Below are positions 48,781 through 58,168 of a stretch of DNA of 61,493 bases, piece by piece; position 1 is the stretch's first letter; each line of letters opens with the position of its first letter. The translations under genes were made by a program, and so were the position numbers. The DNA lies in assembly GCA_934526185.1 (NCBI GenBank), contig CAKTAA010000004.1:1-61493 (forward strand), written 5' to 3'. Under the pieces are notes generated by a model. The model ran no database searches and had not been told where the DNA came from. It saw only the letters and a program-made list of their open reading frames with translations. The DNA comes from an uncultured Eubacteriales bacterium (GTDB taxonomy: Bacteria > Bacillota > Clostridia > Oscillospirales > CAG-272).

Positions 48781-50871
48781 TCAGATACTATCCGAAGCTT
48801 TCTTCGGCGCCCGTATGCCGCCAGGATGTACGTCCGGAAGCAGAAGCAAAACCGTTTTTCCTCTGTATTCGGGCGGCGCTGACATCTGTATTGCCGCATG
48901 CACGACAGCGCCTGTTTCGGTTTGCGCCGCAATTCCTTCCGTTCTCATCAGTTCGAACATGGTTTTCCGGGCGTCTTCAGCGGAGATACTGAGCACTCTG
49001 TCAATTTTTCTGGTATACGTTTCGACAGGAAAATCCGTCATTTTCTCAGGCATATCTGCATTTTCACACGAAACAGCGGCGGTCTGAAGCGAGGGATTTC
49101 TTTTTTTCAGGTATGCGGAGGCACTGCTCAGCAGCCGTATGTCCGCTATACTGCCTATCAGGAGATCTGCAGAGCCGCCGGATGCATACCAAAGCTCCGG
49201 TCCGATGCCCTGATCAAATGCTTCTTCTTCAAGGGAGGCGTACAGATCCGACAATAGGACGGCGTTCGGAATACCGGCGGCGATCTTCCGCGCACACTCG
49301 GCAAGTCCGGACGCGCCGGAGATTTCCGAAATTCGGATATCCGCTCCGTGTGCCCGGATTCTTTCTTCGGTTTCGGGCGGAACGGATTCCGGCAGAACCA
49401 GACAGATCCGGCGTCCCTGCTTTGCCGCGGCAGCAGCCCAGCCGATGCCGTTTTCCTTCGCTGCCGGTACAATGATGACGCTGTCGGCGTGAAGAATGCC
49501 TCTGGCTTCCGCGTCTGCGGTCAGATATGCCGCGTTCCGCTCGGCAGCGCCCGCAGTATCCGCTCTGCTTTCAAATTTGGCCAGCAGAACAGAGGAGAGC
49601 TTTTTCCTTGTTTCCAGTGCGTACAGCTCTGTGAGCGGAGAGTTGGGAATGTTCTTTGCTTCGTCAAGCTGAGGAATTTTACGTGTCAATTGCGCTTCCC
49701 GGCCGATGAGAGCATATGTTGCATCGATGAGATGTCGGTATTGCGGATCATCCAGCGCCCGGCAAATGAAGCTTTGGCGGGGGGAGTTGATATCCTCGCC
49801 GCTTATCTGAAACATACCGTGTTTACGGCACAGAGCCATGACGCGCGTTAGCTGTTTTGGCGAATTGCGCGTCGGCATATAGGTCACGGCGCGGAAGCGC
49901 AGCGCGGCAAGCTCGGAAAAAAGCAGGTCCAAATAACTGTCCTCAAAGGCCTGCGCTTTTTTATCGCCGGTTACATCCTTTTGGACGTCTCCGAGGTAGG
50001 CGTAAGCGGAATAGGCGTTGATGCGCTCGGTCAGTGCGATGAAGGAGGCGGCGTCCATGCATTCGCGGTCCGCGTCCGTATAAAAGGCTTCCACAAGAGC
50101 GCTTTTCAAAATGCCGAGCAGATCGTAGGGATACAGCTCAGGCGTATGCGCGCTGTCGAGCAGACGCTCTTCCGCAGTCTTTCCTACCGAAAGCCTCAGC
50201 TCGTTTTTCAGAAAGGACAGAAGAGCGGACGGGGACGGGTAATTCTGCATCAGCTTTTTGGCAAGAGCAAACAGAATATGTCTTTCCGTCACGCTTCCGC
50301 CCTCTGCAAATTGCGACAAAGGCAGGACATCCTTCTGAAAATCGACGGCGATGCCGACAGGAGCGAGAAGCTTTGAAAGCTTATTGCACATCACTTCATT
50401 TCTCCGGTTGCGGAGCGAGCGGAGAGGAGCGAAGGTTTTCTGTACGGTCTGAATATGCTGGTGCGGAATTCCATGAATGGCCGCATAAGCTATCGAAAGT
50501 TGATCCGGATTGTTCAGACGGCGTCCGGCAAGCGTACCTTCCATGCGGATCCGACATTCCAGTCCTACCGTGACGGGCATGCCGAGAATTTCGCCGGCCG
50601 CCAGAAATTCTTCGGCCCCGGCAAGGGAATCGTGATCCATGATGCCGGCTGTTTTCAGGCCGCTTTTCCAGGCGAGATAGAGGGCTTTCGCGGGAGAATA
50701 CGGCGAAAACGAATAATTTGTATGTATATGATTGTTGACGTAATGCGTGTGCGGAGGCTCGGGAAACCTTCCCATCAGGGTTCCGTACCGTATCTCGCGC
50801 AGTGCATTCAAACGCACTTCGCGCGAGGCTCCGTTTAGCTGAAGTTCAAGTTCTGAAAGCTGGTTATTCAT
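48781..50871 (-). CDS. PHP phosphoesterase fused to a degenerate cysteine-synthase-like domain
   Basis: 696 residues. The N-terminal part (1-400) is a PHP domain: NNHIHTNYSFSPYSP (46-60), GIMDHDSL (76-83), VGLECRI (102-108) and ISGEDINSPR (356-365). The rest (about 405-685) follows the PLP fold of cysteine synthases: NSPLTELYALE at the start, AKFE (431-434), IIVPAAKENGIGWAAAAAKQ (466-485), LVLPESVPPETEERIRAHGA and a terminal GKTVLLLLPD. Where CysK has the PLP lysine in GSVKDR this protein has GAAERN (441-446), and the PTSGNTG phosphate loop reads PAAKENG. So it cannot form a normal PLP aldimine. A ligand-sensing role for this half is possible. AAAGGG lies eight bases before the ATG. Confidence 0.75.
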   Translation of the reverse strand: MNNQLSELELQLNGASREVRLNALREIRYGTLMGRFPEPPHTHYVNNHIHTNYSFSPYSPAKALYLAWKSGLKTAGIMDHDSLAGAEEFLAAGEILGMPVTVGLECRIRMEGTLAGRRLNNPDQLSIAYAAIHGIPHQHIQTVQKTFAPLRSLRNRRNEVMCNKLSKLLAPVGIAVDFQKDVLPLSQFAEGGSVTERHILFALAKKLMQNYPSPSALLSFLKNELRLSVGKTAEERLLDSAHTPELYPYDLLGILKSALVEAFYTDADRECMDAASFIALTERINAYSAYAYLGDVQKDVTGDKKAQAFEDSYLDLLFSELAALRFRAVTYMPTRNSPKQLTRVMALCRKHGMFQISGEDINSPRQSFICRALDDPQYRHLIDATYALIGREAQLTRKIPQLDEAKNIPNSPLTELYALETRKKLSSVLLAKFESRADTAGAAERNAAYLTADAEARGILHADSVIIVPAAKENGIGWAAAAAKQGRRICLVLPESVPPETEERIRAHGADIRISEISGASGLAECARKIAAGIPNAVLLSDLYASLEEEAFDQGIGPELWYASGGSADLLIGSIADIRLLSSASAYLKKRNPSLQTAAVSCENADMPEKMTDFPVETYTRKIDRVLSISAEDARKTMFELMRTEGIAAQTETGAVVHAAIQMSAPPEYRGKTVLLLLPDVHPGGIRAPKKASDSI

Positions 50872-51001
50872 TATACAGCCCTTTCTTTGCGATATATTAT
50901 GCCGACAGCGTTAAATCAGGCTGCAGGGGCCTGTTTCACGGCCGCGTCAAAGATACGCTGCCGCTTGAAAAGCATAGGGAGAGAATGCTTTTAGTCCAAA
51001 G

Positions 51002-51029
51002 AAAGCGGTGCAGCCGTTGGCCGCACCGC
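51002..51029 (-). terminator. Terminator after the alpha-galactosidase gene
   Basis: 7-bp stem GCGGTGC/GCACCGC (51005-51011 / 51023-51029) with inner GGCC pairing; TTTCTTT follows on the minus strand. 35 bp after the stop codon. Confidence 0.8.
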
Positions 51030-51063
51030 CATTGTCTTCTGCTGACAGACACCGGCGGTCAGC

Positions 51064-52830
51064 TCAGATTTTTTCAATTTCAATAAGTCCTGCGTTGGGA
51101 ACCGGATAGGAGACAGTCTGTGCCTGAAGCTCCTGTGTTTCGCTCCAGAGGGTTTCGCCCATACAGTTTTTAGCTGTCAAACGGTATTTTCCGGATGATT
51201 TATGGCAAACGGTCACACCGTTCCATCCGCCTCCGTTTACATAAATACACTTGCGGGGCGTACCCTCCGGCGCGGGAAGAACCGTGTGGCCTGCGTATGC
51301 CGCTGCAATGTAGCAGCCTTCGTCCTCAGCCGAAACAATGGTGTAGAGCAGCTCCGGCTGGTATGCGCGCAGCTTTCCGGAAAGCAGGGTGTCCCGATGC
51401 TCTTCCCAGAAGGAAAGCCAGAAGGAAAGCGTCTTTTTCTGAGATTCCGGAAGATTTGAGGGACGGACGGATATCTGCTGAACGGAGAACAGCGTGTTGA
51501 TGAGCTGCAGTGCCACCCCTTCCGGAATTTCCTCCGGACTCCACGTCAGCATGTCGCTGTGTGCCGGCGAATTGCCGGACAGCAGGCGGATATCAATGGT
51601 TCGGATTTTATTGGCGACGGTATCGTTTGCACAGTCCGCCGCGCGGAACATGTTGCCGTATTTCCGCATCAGCGGTCCTATGTAGCTCTGACGGAATTCG
51701 ATGCCGATATCCGGCTTCAGCGCTTTCAGACGGCTGAGGATGTCTGTCATCAGGCGATCTACAGCCTGCGCGGTCGAAACGTAGTCCCTGCCTTCCGGAG
51801 CGTTCGGATTCTCTTTTGCCGGCTGGCTGAATTGGTCGATAAAATCGAGCTTAAAGCCGTCGAGATCCCATTCTTTTACCGCATTTTCGTACGTCTGAAT
51901 CAGATATTCCCGGACATCCGGATACCGGGGATCGAGCACGGCCGTGTCGTTTGATGCCGGAAAATATTTTCCCTTGAATCTCTCCCACGCTTTGCTGTGA
52001 ATGCCTACATACGGAACGGAATACCACAGAAAATACTTCATGCCCATTGCATGAACTCTTTCCACATGCGCTTTCATATCTCTGATCTTTTCCGGGCTGA
52101 CCTCCCAGTCTCCGCAGTATCCGTAGGTTCTTTGTGCGTCGGCCATCTGCCAGCCGTCGTCGACAATGACGGAGCGCAGGCCGAGCGGCTCTGCCGTATG
52201 CAGCACCTCCTCGATCTCGTCACCGTATGCGTGCTGGTGGAAGCTGTACCATGTGGAATACACGGGATGCTTGCAGACCTCCGGCACCTCAGCAGGCTTG
52301 TATACCGGCATGGACGCCCACCAGTCGGAAACCTCGCCGAGGGAATCCTCATATGGCAGCGCGCGTGTGTCGATTCGTATTGCTGTTTCATAAGACGACA
52401 TCGGCGGAATCACGCCGTCCAGCAGTCTGATGTCGCAGAGCCAGAAGGAATCCTCTTCGCGGAGAACAAATTTATATTTAACGGGATTCATCGCGTCGGC
52501 ACAGGCAAAGGTCTGCCTGTTCTCCCCGCCGCTGCTGAAAAGGCAGGCGACCGGTGCGGAGGAGGCGGAAGTCGATGTCATATGGCCGCACCATACTGCG
52601 GGAATGCCGCGGTTTGTTCCGGCGCAGGGATGCCAGAGTCCCTGAATATTGTCGTGGGGGAATTCCCATGAGATCGTGATAACCGGCGGGATCTTTTCCG
52701 TGACGTCGGCTGTTTTCCAGGAAATTTTAATCAGATCAAGACCTTCCTCAAGCTTTGTCAGCGATGTGCTGAAATTCTCTTCAGAGCTTACGGTGTATTC
52801 GTAACGCCCCTTCAGTTTTGTCTCTTGCAT
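51064..52830 (-). CDS. Alpha-galactosidase-like glycoside hydrolase (GH36/melibiase clan)
   Basis: 588 residues, no signal peptide, so intracellular. An N-terminal beta domain is followed by a TIM barrel: YSTWYSFHQ, VIVDDGWQMA, GMKYFLWYSVPYVG, the presumed nucleophile Asp in DGFKLDFIDQF and the presumed acid Asp in AADCANDT, then a C-terminal beta domain. It would remove alpha-galactosyl residues from raffinose-type sugars. GGAGG lies nine bases before the ATG. No sugar transporter is adjacent, so the substrate supply is unclear; raffinose-synthase-like members of the clan are an alternative. Confidence 0.85.
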   Translation of the reverse strand: MQETKLKGRYEYTVSSEENFSTSLTKLEEGLDLIKISWKTADVTEKIPPVITISWEFPHDNIQGLWHPCAGTNRGIPAVWCGHMTSTSASSAPVACLFSSGGENRQTFACADAMNPVKYKFVLREEDSFWLCDIRLLDGVIPPMSSYETAIRIDTRALPYEDSLGEVSDWWASMPVYKPAEVPEVCKHPVYSTWYSFHQHAYGDEIEEVLHTAEPLGLRSVIVDDGWQMADAQRTYGYCGDWEVSPEKIRDMKAHVERVHAMGMKYFLWYSVPYVGIHSKAWERFKGKYFPASNDTAVLDPRYPDVREYLIQTYENAVKEWDLDGFKLDFIDQFSQPAKENPNAPEGRDYVSTAQAVDRLMTDILSRLKALKPDIGIEFRQSYIGPLMRKYGNMFRAADCANDTVANKIRTIDIRLLSGNSPAHSDMLTWSPEEIPEGVALQLINTLFSVQQISVRPSNLPESQKKTLSFWLSFWEEHRDTLLSGKLRAYQPELLYTIVSAEDEGCYIAAAYAGHTVLPAPEGTPRKCIYVNGGGWNGVTVCHKSSGKYRLTAKNCMGETLWSETQELQAQTVSYPVPNAGLIEIEKI

Positions 52831-52923
52831 GTTGATAAACCTCCAATTTTAGACTTTGTGTAAAATATGGCGGGCAGCTTGGCCTGCCGCTGATGCAATG
52901 ATTGAACGCCAAAATCCGTCCTG

Positions 52924-54207
52924 TCACAGAATAAAATCGAATTCCATGCCGTAAATGCTGACGGTGTCGCCGTCATGGACGCCGAACGCCTTCATTTTGT
53001 CATAGACGCCAGCCTGACGCAGTACCTTTTCAAAATAATTAAGGGATTCTCTGTCGTCAAAATTTATGGAACCCATCAGGTTGTACAGCCAATCGCCCTC
53101 CACGATGAACTTCTCGTTTTCCCGCCGGAGAATGATTTCTCTGTTGTCCGAAGCTTCGGAACCAGACGGAGCTTCGGCGGCATCCATCTCGGTCTCATAG
53201 ACGGTAAGCGGCGGCAGCTCTCTTAGCTTTTCGGCAATCAGCTCTACAAGCGGCTTCATATTTTCCCCTGTGACGGCCGAAACACATATCATCGGGCATC
53301 CGTTTTTCTCCGCGTAGGCTTCCAGCAGCGGCAAAAGCGCAGCGTCCTCTACAGCATCGGTTTTGTTTGCCGCTATGATCTGCGGTCTTTCCGCCAGCTC
53401 CTTTGAGTATTTCAGCAGCTCGCGATTGATCAGCTCAATATCTTCAACGGGATTCCGTCCCTCTGTTCCTGAGATATCTACAACATGAACCAGCAGGCGG
53501 CAGCGATCTGTATGGCGCAGGAAGGCATGTCCGAGTCCCAGTCCCTCGCTCGCCCCCTCGATCAGCCCTGGGATATCGGCCGCTACAAACCCCGTACCCT
53601 CCCCCGTGTTTACAACGCCGAGATTGGGGGAGAGCGTCGTAAAGGGATAGTTGGCGATTTTCGGCTTTGCCGCACTGATGCGTGAAAGAATCGATGATTT
53701 CCCCGCGTTCGGCATCCCGATAAAGCCGACGTCCGCCAACATTTTCAGCTCTAAAATCACTTCCCGCGACTGACCGCGGAGACCGTTTTTGGCGAATCTC
53801 GGTATTTGCCTTGTGGGGGTTGCAAAATGGCGGTTTCCCCACCCGCCCTTGCCGCCGCGGCAGCATACAAACGGTCCGCGTCCGCTCATATCGCACAATA
53901 TCCTGCCTGTTTCTGCATCGCGTATAATCGTACCGGGAGGGACGCGGAGCTGAAGATCTTCAGCCGATTTTCCGTGAAATTTTGCAGATTTGCCGTCCTC
54001 TCCGTTTTTTGCGGCAAACTTTCTGTGGTAGCGGTAATCCAGAAGCGTATTTATTCCCTCGTCAATGACAAAAACAACGTCGCCGCCCTTGCCGCCGTCG
54101 CCGCCGTCCGGGCCGCCGTGCGCCACGTATTTTTCCCGGCGGAAGGAGACGCAGCCGTTTCCGCCGTCGCCTGCCTTCAGGTCGAGCTTAACATAGTCCA
54201 TAAACAT
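52924..54207 (-). CDS. obgE: GTPase ObgE/CgtA
   Basis: 427 residues from the ATG at 54207 (MFMDYVKLDL); starts at 54228 and 54201 are possible. The glycine-rich Obg fold (GDGGNGCVSFRREKYV, GGPDGGDGGKGGDV) precedes the GTPase domain (FIGMPNAGKSS, DIPGLIEGA, NKTD) and a C-terminal OCT domain about 70 residues long. Obg acts in 50S assembly, and in Bacillus it also links to stress response and sporulation. It lies next to ligA on the same strand. Confidence 0.97.
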   Translation of the reverse strand: MFMDYVKLDLKAGDGGNGCVSFRREKYVAHGGPDGGDGGKGGDVVFVIDEGINTLLDYRYHRKFAAKNGEDGKSAKFHGKSAEDLQLRVPPGTIIRDAETGRILCDMSGRGPFVCCRGGKGGWGNRHFATPTRQIPRFAKNGLRGQSREVILELKMLADVGFIGMPNAGKSSILSRISAAKPKIANYPFTTLSPNLGVVNTGEGTGFVAADIPGLIEGASEGLGLGHAFLRHTDRCRLLVHVVDISGTEGRNPVEDIELINRELLKYSKELAERPQIIAANKTDAVEDAALLPLLEAYAEKNGCPMICVSAVTGENMKPLVELIAEKLRELPPLTVYETEMDAAEAPSGSEASDNREIILRRENEKFIVEGDWLYNLMGSINFDDRESLNYFEKVLRQAGVYDKMKAFGVHDGDTVSIYGMEFDFIL

Positions 54208-54266
54208 ATGAGTTTTATCCTTCCTCAAAAGCAGGCGTCTGCGCCTGTTTTTCTCCGTGCTTTCGG

Positions 54267-56276
54267 TTAATCTGTTGATTGTTTCATGAGTTTCTCGAAA
54301 AATTCGTCCTGACTGATGACCGGTATGCCGAGAGTCTGCGCTTTAACAAGCTTGGATCCGGCATCAGTGCCGGCGATTACATAATTCGTCTTTTTGGAAA
54401 CCGAGGCGGAAACCTTTCCGCCGTTCTGAACGATAAGCTCTGTCATTTCGTCTCTTGTCATGCCGGACAGCGCGCCTGTGAGCACAAAGGTGAGATTTTT
54501 CAGCGCATCGCTGTTTTGCTTTCCCTGATATGTCATGCTGACGCCGAGCTCCCGCAGCTCTTTTATCAGGGCCATGGACTGCGGATGTGAAAAATACTGT
54601 ACAATATGGTTCGCCGTGATTTCTCCGATATCGAAAATCTGGCACAAATCCTCGGCCTTTGCTTCCGAAAGACGCTCCATATCTCCGTACTCCTGCGCCA
54701 GCGTCGCGGCAGCCTTCTGTCCCACCTGGCGGATTCCGAGTGCGTATATCAGCCGATCAAGGCCGGCATTTTTTGAATTTTCAATAGATCGGATCAGGTT
54801 GGCGGCGGATTTTTCTCCCATGCGTTCCAGAGGGACAAGCTGTTCTGTGCGCAGCCGGTAGAGATCCGCCGGATTTTGCACCAGTTCGTTTTCCCGCAGC
54901 AGCCGCAGAATGGAAATGCCCAGCCCGTCAATGTTCATGGCGTCGCGGGAGGCGAAGTGCGCCAGATGGCGCAGCAGCTGCGCGGGACATGAGCCGTTTG
55001 TACAGCGAGTTGCCGCCTCCTCATCGCGCATCACCGGTTCCCCGCAGGAGGGGCAGAAGGCCGGCATCGAATATTCCCTTTCACTGCCGTCTCTGTGTCT
55101 CTTTTGTACGGAAATTACTTCCGGTATGATATCCCCGGCTTTCTGTACCAGCACAGTATCCCCCAAACGAATATCCCTTTCCCGGATATAATCGATGTTA
55201 TGCAGTGTTGCGCGGCTGACGGTAGAACCCGCAAGCTTTACCGGTTCCAGAACTGCGTTCGGCGTCAGCACGCCTGTGCGCCCCACCTGTACCGTTATGT
55301 CCAGCAGTTTGGTTTCCCGGATTTCAGGTGGATATTTATAAGCGGCCGCCCATTTCGGTGTGCTGGAGGTTTCTCCGATTTTACTGCGTGCGGAAAGGGA
55401 GTCCACCTTTATGACAGCCCCGTCAATGTCATACGGCAGTTTGATTCGCTCATCTCCGATTTTTTGAATATGCGCAAGGATATCGTCCGTGCCGGAGAGC
55501 CGCTTCCTGAACGGGACGGTTGGAAAGCCTACCGTTTCCAGATAATCAAGGCTTTCGCTGTGCGAAGAAAAATGGAGTCCATCCGAGGCCTGAATATTGA
55601 ACACAAAAAGATCGAGCCGCCGCTTTGCGGCAATACGGGAATCAAGCTGCCTAAGCGAACCTGCCGCGGCGTTCCGCGGATTGGCAAACAGGGGTTCCTC
55701 ATTTTCCTCGCGTCTGCGGTTCAGGGCGGTGAAAGCGCCGTGCCCCATGTATACCTCGCCGCGTACCTCAAGAAAAGCGGGCGGCGCAGGTGTTTTGAGC
55801 GACAGGGGAAGGGAGTGAATGGTTTTCAGGTTCTCTGTGACATCTTCTCCTACAATTCCGTCCCCGCGCGTTGAGCCGCGTACGAAAACACCGTCCCGGT
55901 ATTCCAGCGAAACGGACAGACCGTCGATTTTGCATTCCACGGAATACATCGGCGACATGCCAGCGCCAGCAAACCATTCATTTGTCCGGTTCAGAAACGC
56001 GCGCAGTTCCTCCTCGCTGAATACATCCTGCAGGCTTCCCATCGGGACGGTATGCATTACCTTTTCAAACTTGTCCAGAGCAGCGCCGCCGACACGTCTG
56101 GTCGGCGAGTTTGGATCGTCATATTCCGGAAACTGCTCCTCCAGCTCAAGAAGCCGGCGGAACATCTGATCATAGGCGGCGTCGGAGATTTCCGGCGCAT
56201 CCTCCACATAATATTTGCGGCTGTGGTATGCCAATTTCCGGCGCAGCTCCGCAATTTCGTTTTGTATTTCAGACAT
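54267..56276 (-). CDS. ligA: NAD-dependent DNA ligase
   Basis: 669 residues, normal size. Adenylation domain with the catalytic lysine in ECKIDGLSVSLEY and the Ia segment YHSRKYYVEDAPEISDAAYD, OB fold, four-cysteine zinc finger (CPSCGEP and CTNGSCPAQ), helix-hairpin-helix region (ALGIRQVGQKAAATLA) and C-terminal BRCT (LTFVLTGALSG). It seals nicks in replication and repair. The ATG at 56276 (MSEIQNEIAEL) has AAAGGAAAAGG about 13 bases upstream. Confidence 0.98.
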   Translation of the reverse strand: MSEIQNEIAELRRKLAYHSRKYYVEDAPEISDAAYDQMFRRLLELEEQFPEYDDPNSPTRRVGGAALDKFEKVMHTVPMGSLQDVFSEEELRAFLNRTNEWFAGAGMSPMYSVECKIDGLSVSLEYRDGVFVRGSTRGDGIVGEDVTENLKTIHSLPLSLKTPAPPAFLEVRGEVYMGHGAFTALNRRREENEEPLFANPRNAAAGSLRQLDSRIAAKRRLDLFVFNIQASDGLHFSSHSESLDYLETVGFPTVPFRKRLSGTDDILAHIQKIGDERIKLPYDIDGAVIKVDSLSARSKIGETSSTPKWAAAYKYPPEIRETKLLDITVQVGRTGVLTPNAVLEPVKLAGSTVSRATLHNIDYIRERDIRLGDTVLVQKAGDIIPEVISVQKRHRDGSEREYSMPAFCPSCGEPVMRDEEAATRCTNGSCPAQLLRHLAHFASRDAMNIDGLGISILRLLRENELVQNPADLYRLRTEQLVPLERMGEKSAANLIRSIENSKNAGLDRLIYALGIRQVGQKAAATLAQEYGDMERLSEAKAEDLCQIFDIGEITANHIVQYFSHPQSMALIKELRELGVSMTYQGKQNSDALKNLTFVLTGALSGMTRDEMTELIVQNGGKVSASVSKKTNYVIAGTDAGSKLVKAQTLGIPVISQDEFFEKLMKQSTD

Positions 56277-56505
56277 TGAATAACCGTGCCTTTTCCTTTC
56301 ACTAATTCGTTTGTATTCCGGCGGCGCCCCGCGTTTATCTGCTTTGCTTTGTTCCGTATTATTATATCAGATTTTGCATAAAATCACAGATCCGGGAAAA
56401 AGATTCATATTTTATTTACAACAGAACCGCCCACCGCACGGCAAGGGAGAATATCTTCGGAATTATCCAGTTAACAGCAGAGAACGCGGCTGAAAAAGGC
56501 GCCGG

Positions 56506-57522
56506 TTAAACACCCAAAGCGATCCTTTCGCACAAGTCCTGATAGGAAATTCCGGCCGCCAGCGCCTCCTGCGGAAGCAAACTGGTCGGTGTCATGCCGG
56601 GAAGCGTGTTTGCCTCCAGACAATAGGCCTCACCTGAGGCGTCGAGGATAAAATCAATGCGCGAATAGAAACCGAGTCTCAGGGCTTTGTGTACAGTCAG
56701 CGCATAGACCTGCAGCTTGCATGCTTCCTCCTGTGTCAGCTCTGCCGGACAAACTTCAACAGTCATTCCGGACTGATATTTGTTTTTGTAATCATAGAAT
56801 CCCGCTTTCGGGATAATTTCAATGGCTGGCAGCGCCTGATTGCCGAGGATACCAACGGAAAATTCGCGCCCTTCGATTTTGTCTTCAATAATCACGTGCT
56901 TCTCGTATTTTTCTGCATATTGAAGAGCAATTTTCAACTGTTCGTTGTTTTCTGCGATGGTGACGCCGACGCTGGAGCCGCAGCTGCACGGCTTTACAAC
57001 ACAAGGGAAACGGATATCGGAGATACTGCTTGTGCTGTCCGTCGTCCGGTACTGCCAATCCGCGGTCGGGATGCCTGCGCCGCGAATGATTTGCTTGGAC
57101 AGATCTTTGTCCATGGCCAAAAGGCTTCCTATATAACCGGTACCTGTATAACGGATGCCGTATAAATCAAAGAGAGCCTGAAGCTGACCGTTTTCGCCGG
57201 CAGAGCCGTGAAGCGCGAGAAAAACGACGTCGGCCTCCCGGCAGAGCTCAAGAACACCGTCTCCGATCATACTGTTGCCGGAGAGGCTTTTTCTGATTTT
57301 TGCGAGATCAGGCTCTGTTTCCGGTATCTGATAAAAAAATTTGACGCGTGTTTTGCTGTTTTTGTATTCCGGCAGGATATCGTTATTTGAGACGCCGAAA
57401 AACAGGTCGAGCAGCATTACCTCATGGCCGTTGTCGATGAGAGCGTTTGCAATCAGTGCGCCTGATGAAAGCGACACATCCCGCTCGGGACTCAGACCTC
57501 CTGCTAATACTATGATTTTCAT
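56506..57522 (-). CDS. ddl: D-alanine-D-alanine ligase
   Basis: 338 residues from the ATG at 57522 (MKIIVLAGGLSPERDVSL). ATP-grasp ligase that makes the peptidoglycan dipeptide. LHGSAGENGQLQ, KPCSCGSSVGV, EGREFSVGIL, FYDYKNKY and the magnesium segment ANTLPGMTPTSLLP are present. The omega-loop residues fit a D-Ala-D-Ala enzyme better than a D-lactate (VanA/B) type, though this is judged by eye. A promoter lies 225-253 bp upstream. Confidence 0.95.
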   Translation of the reverse strand: MKIIVLAGGLSPERDVSLSSGALIANALIDNGHEVMLLDLFFGVSNNDILPEYKNSKTRVKFFYQIPETEPDLAKIRKSLSGNSMIGDGVLELCREADVVFLALHGSAGENGQLQALFDLYGIRYTGTGYIGSLLAMDKDLSKQIIRGAGIPTADWQYRTTDSTSSISDIRFPCVVKPCSCGSSVGVTIAENNEQLKIALQYAEKYEKHVIIEDKIEGREFSVGILGNQALPAIEIIPKAGFYDYKNKYQSGMTVEVCPAELTQEEACKLQVYALTVHKALRLGFYSRIDFILDASGEAYCLEANTLPGMTPTSLLPQEALAAGISYQDLCERIALGV

Positions 57523-57746
57523 AAACTGTGACTGCCTTTCATGGTATTTCCGAACAGAGGATTCGTGTAGAGACATACGCGTAAATATTCCCCGTTTACA
57601 TACATCGCTTTCTCCGCAATCTGCAACGAAAATGCACTGCAGCAGAGAAAGCGCAAGCTTTGGCTGGATTGATGGATGATGTTTTCGGGGCTGTGTGCTT
57701 TGTTTCTGCCAATAGATAATTCTGCTTTTTAACGTTTGATTGAAAT

Positions 57747-57775
57747 ATTATAACATATGCAGCGGTTGTTGTAAA
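57747..57775 (-). promoter_or_regulatory. Sigma-A promoter for ddl
   Basis: Minus strand TTTACA (57770-57775), 17-bp spacer, TATAAT (57747-57752). Leader of about 220 nt. Confidence 0.9.
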
Positions 57776-57830
57776 GTTTTACCGACAGAATTCCATATTA
57801 GGGCTCTTAAGAATAATATGCAGGGACATA

Positions 57831-57859
57831 TTGAAATGTGCGGCTTTTTATGGTATAAT
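57831..57859 (+). promoter_or_regulatory. Sigma-A promoter of a hairpin-rich element
   Basis: TTGAAA (57831-57836), 17-bp spacer ending in TGG, TATAAT (57854-57859): strong, with extended -10. A second TGGTATAAT occurs at 57975-57983 with no good -35. Confidence 0.8.
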
Positions 57860-57861
57860 AT

Positions 57862-57976
57862 CCGCAGAAAGCCTTGCTTCGCAAGACATTGGAGGCTTCG
57901 CCTCTCTGCGCTTTGCGCATCTGCGGTATTGACGGCTTCACAAAAATGCCCTTGCAAGCAAGCATTTTTGCTTCAT
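57862..57976 (+). ncRNA. Possible small RNA with three consecutive hairpins and a terminator
   Basis: CTTGC-ttc-GCAAG (57873-57885), GAGGC-ttc-GCCTC (57892-57904) and TGCGC-ttt-GCGCA (57907-57919) are enclosed by CCGCAGA/TCTGCGG (57862-57868 / 57920-57926). AAAAATGC/GCATTTTT (about 57942-57969) resembles a terminator. The promoter start point (about 57866) would cut into the closing stem, so the element may instead be a mobile palindromic repeat that carries a promoter. Confidence 0.45.
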
Positions 57977-58168
57977 GGTATAATGACTGAATGGCAAGGC
58001 CGTTCAGTCTACTCCTGTTCAGCTCAAACTGTGTGGGAGTTTTCGGCGCGTTCATCACCGGATAGCCGCAGCACCGGGTTTTCCGGTAGAAATGAAGGCA
58101 AAAGGATTGTTTCTGCCTGTCGGAGGGTGAATTGATTTTCAAATATCCATGAAAAGGAGATGCGCTGC
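57977..58168. other. Leader region before the phospholipase-C-like gene
   Basis: Contains stem GACTGAA-GGC-aag-GCC-TTCAGTC (57984-58008) and ACTCC/GGGAGT followed by TTTTC (about 58010-58046), which may terminate, and stem ACCGG/CCGGT near 58074-58088. No known riboswitch core was recognised. Confidence 0.45.
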
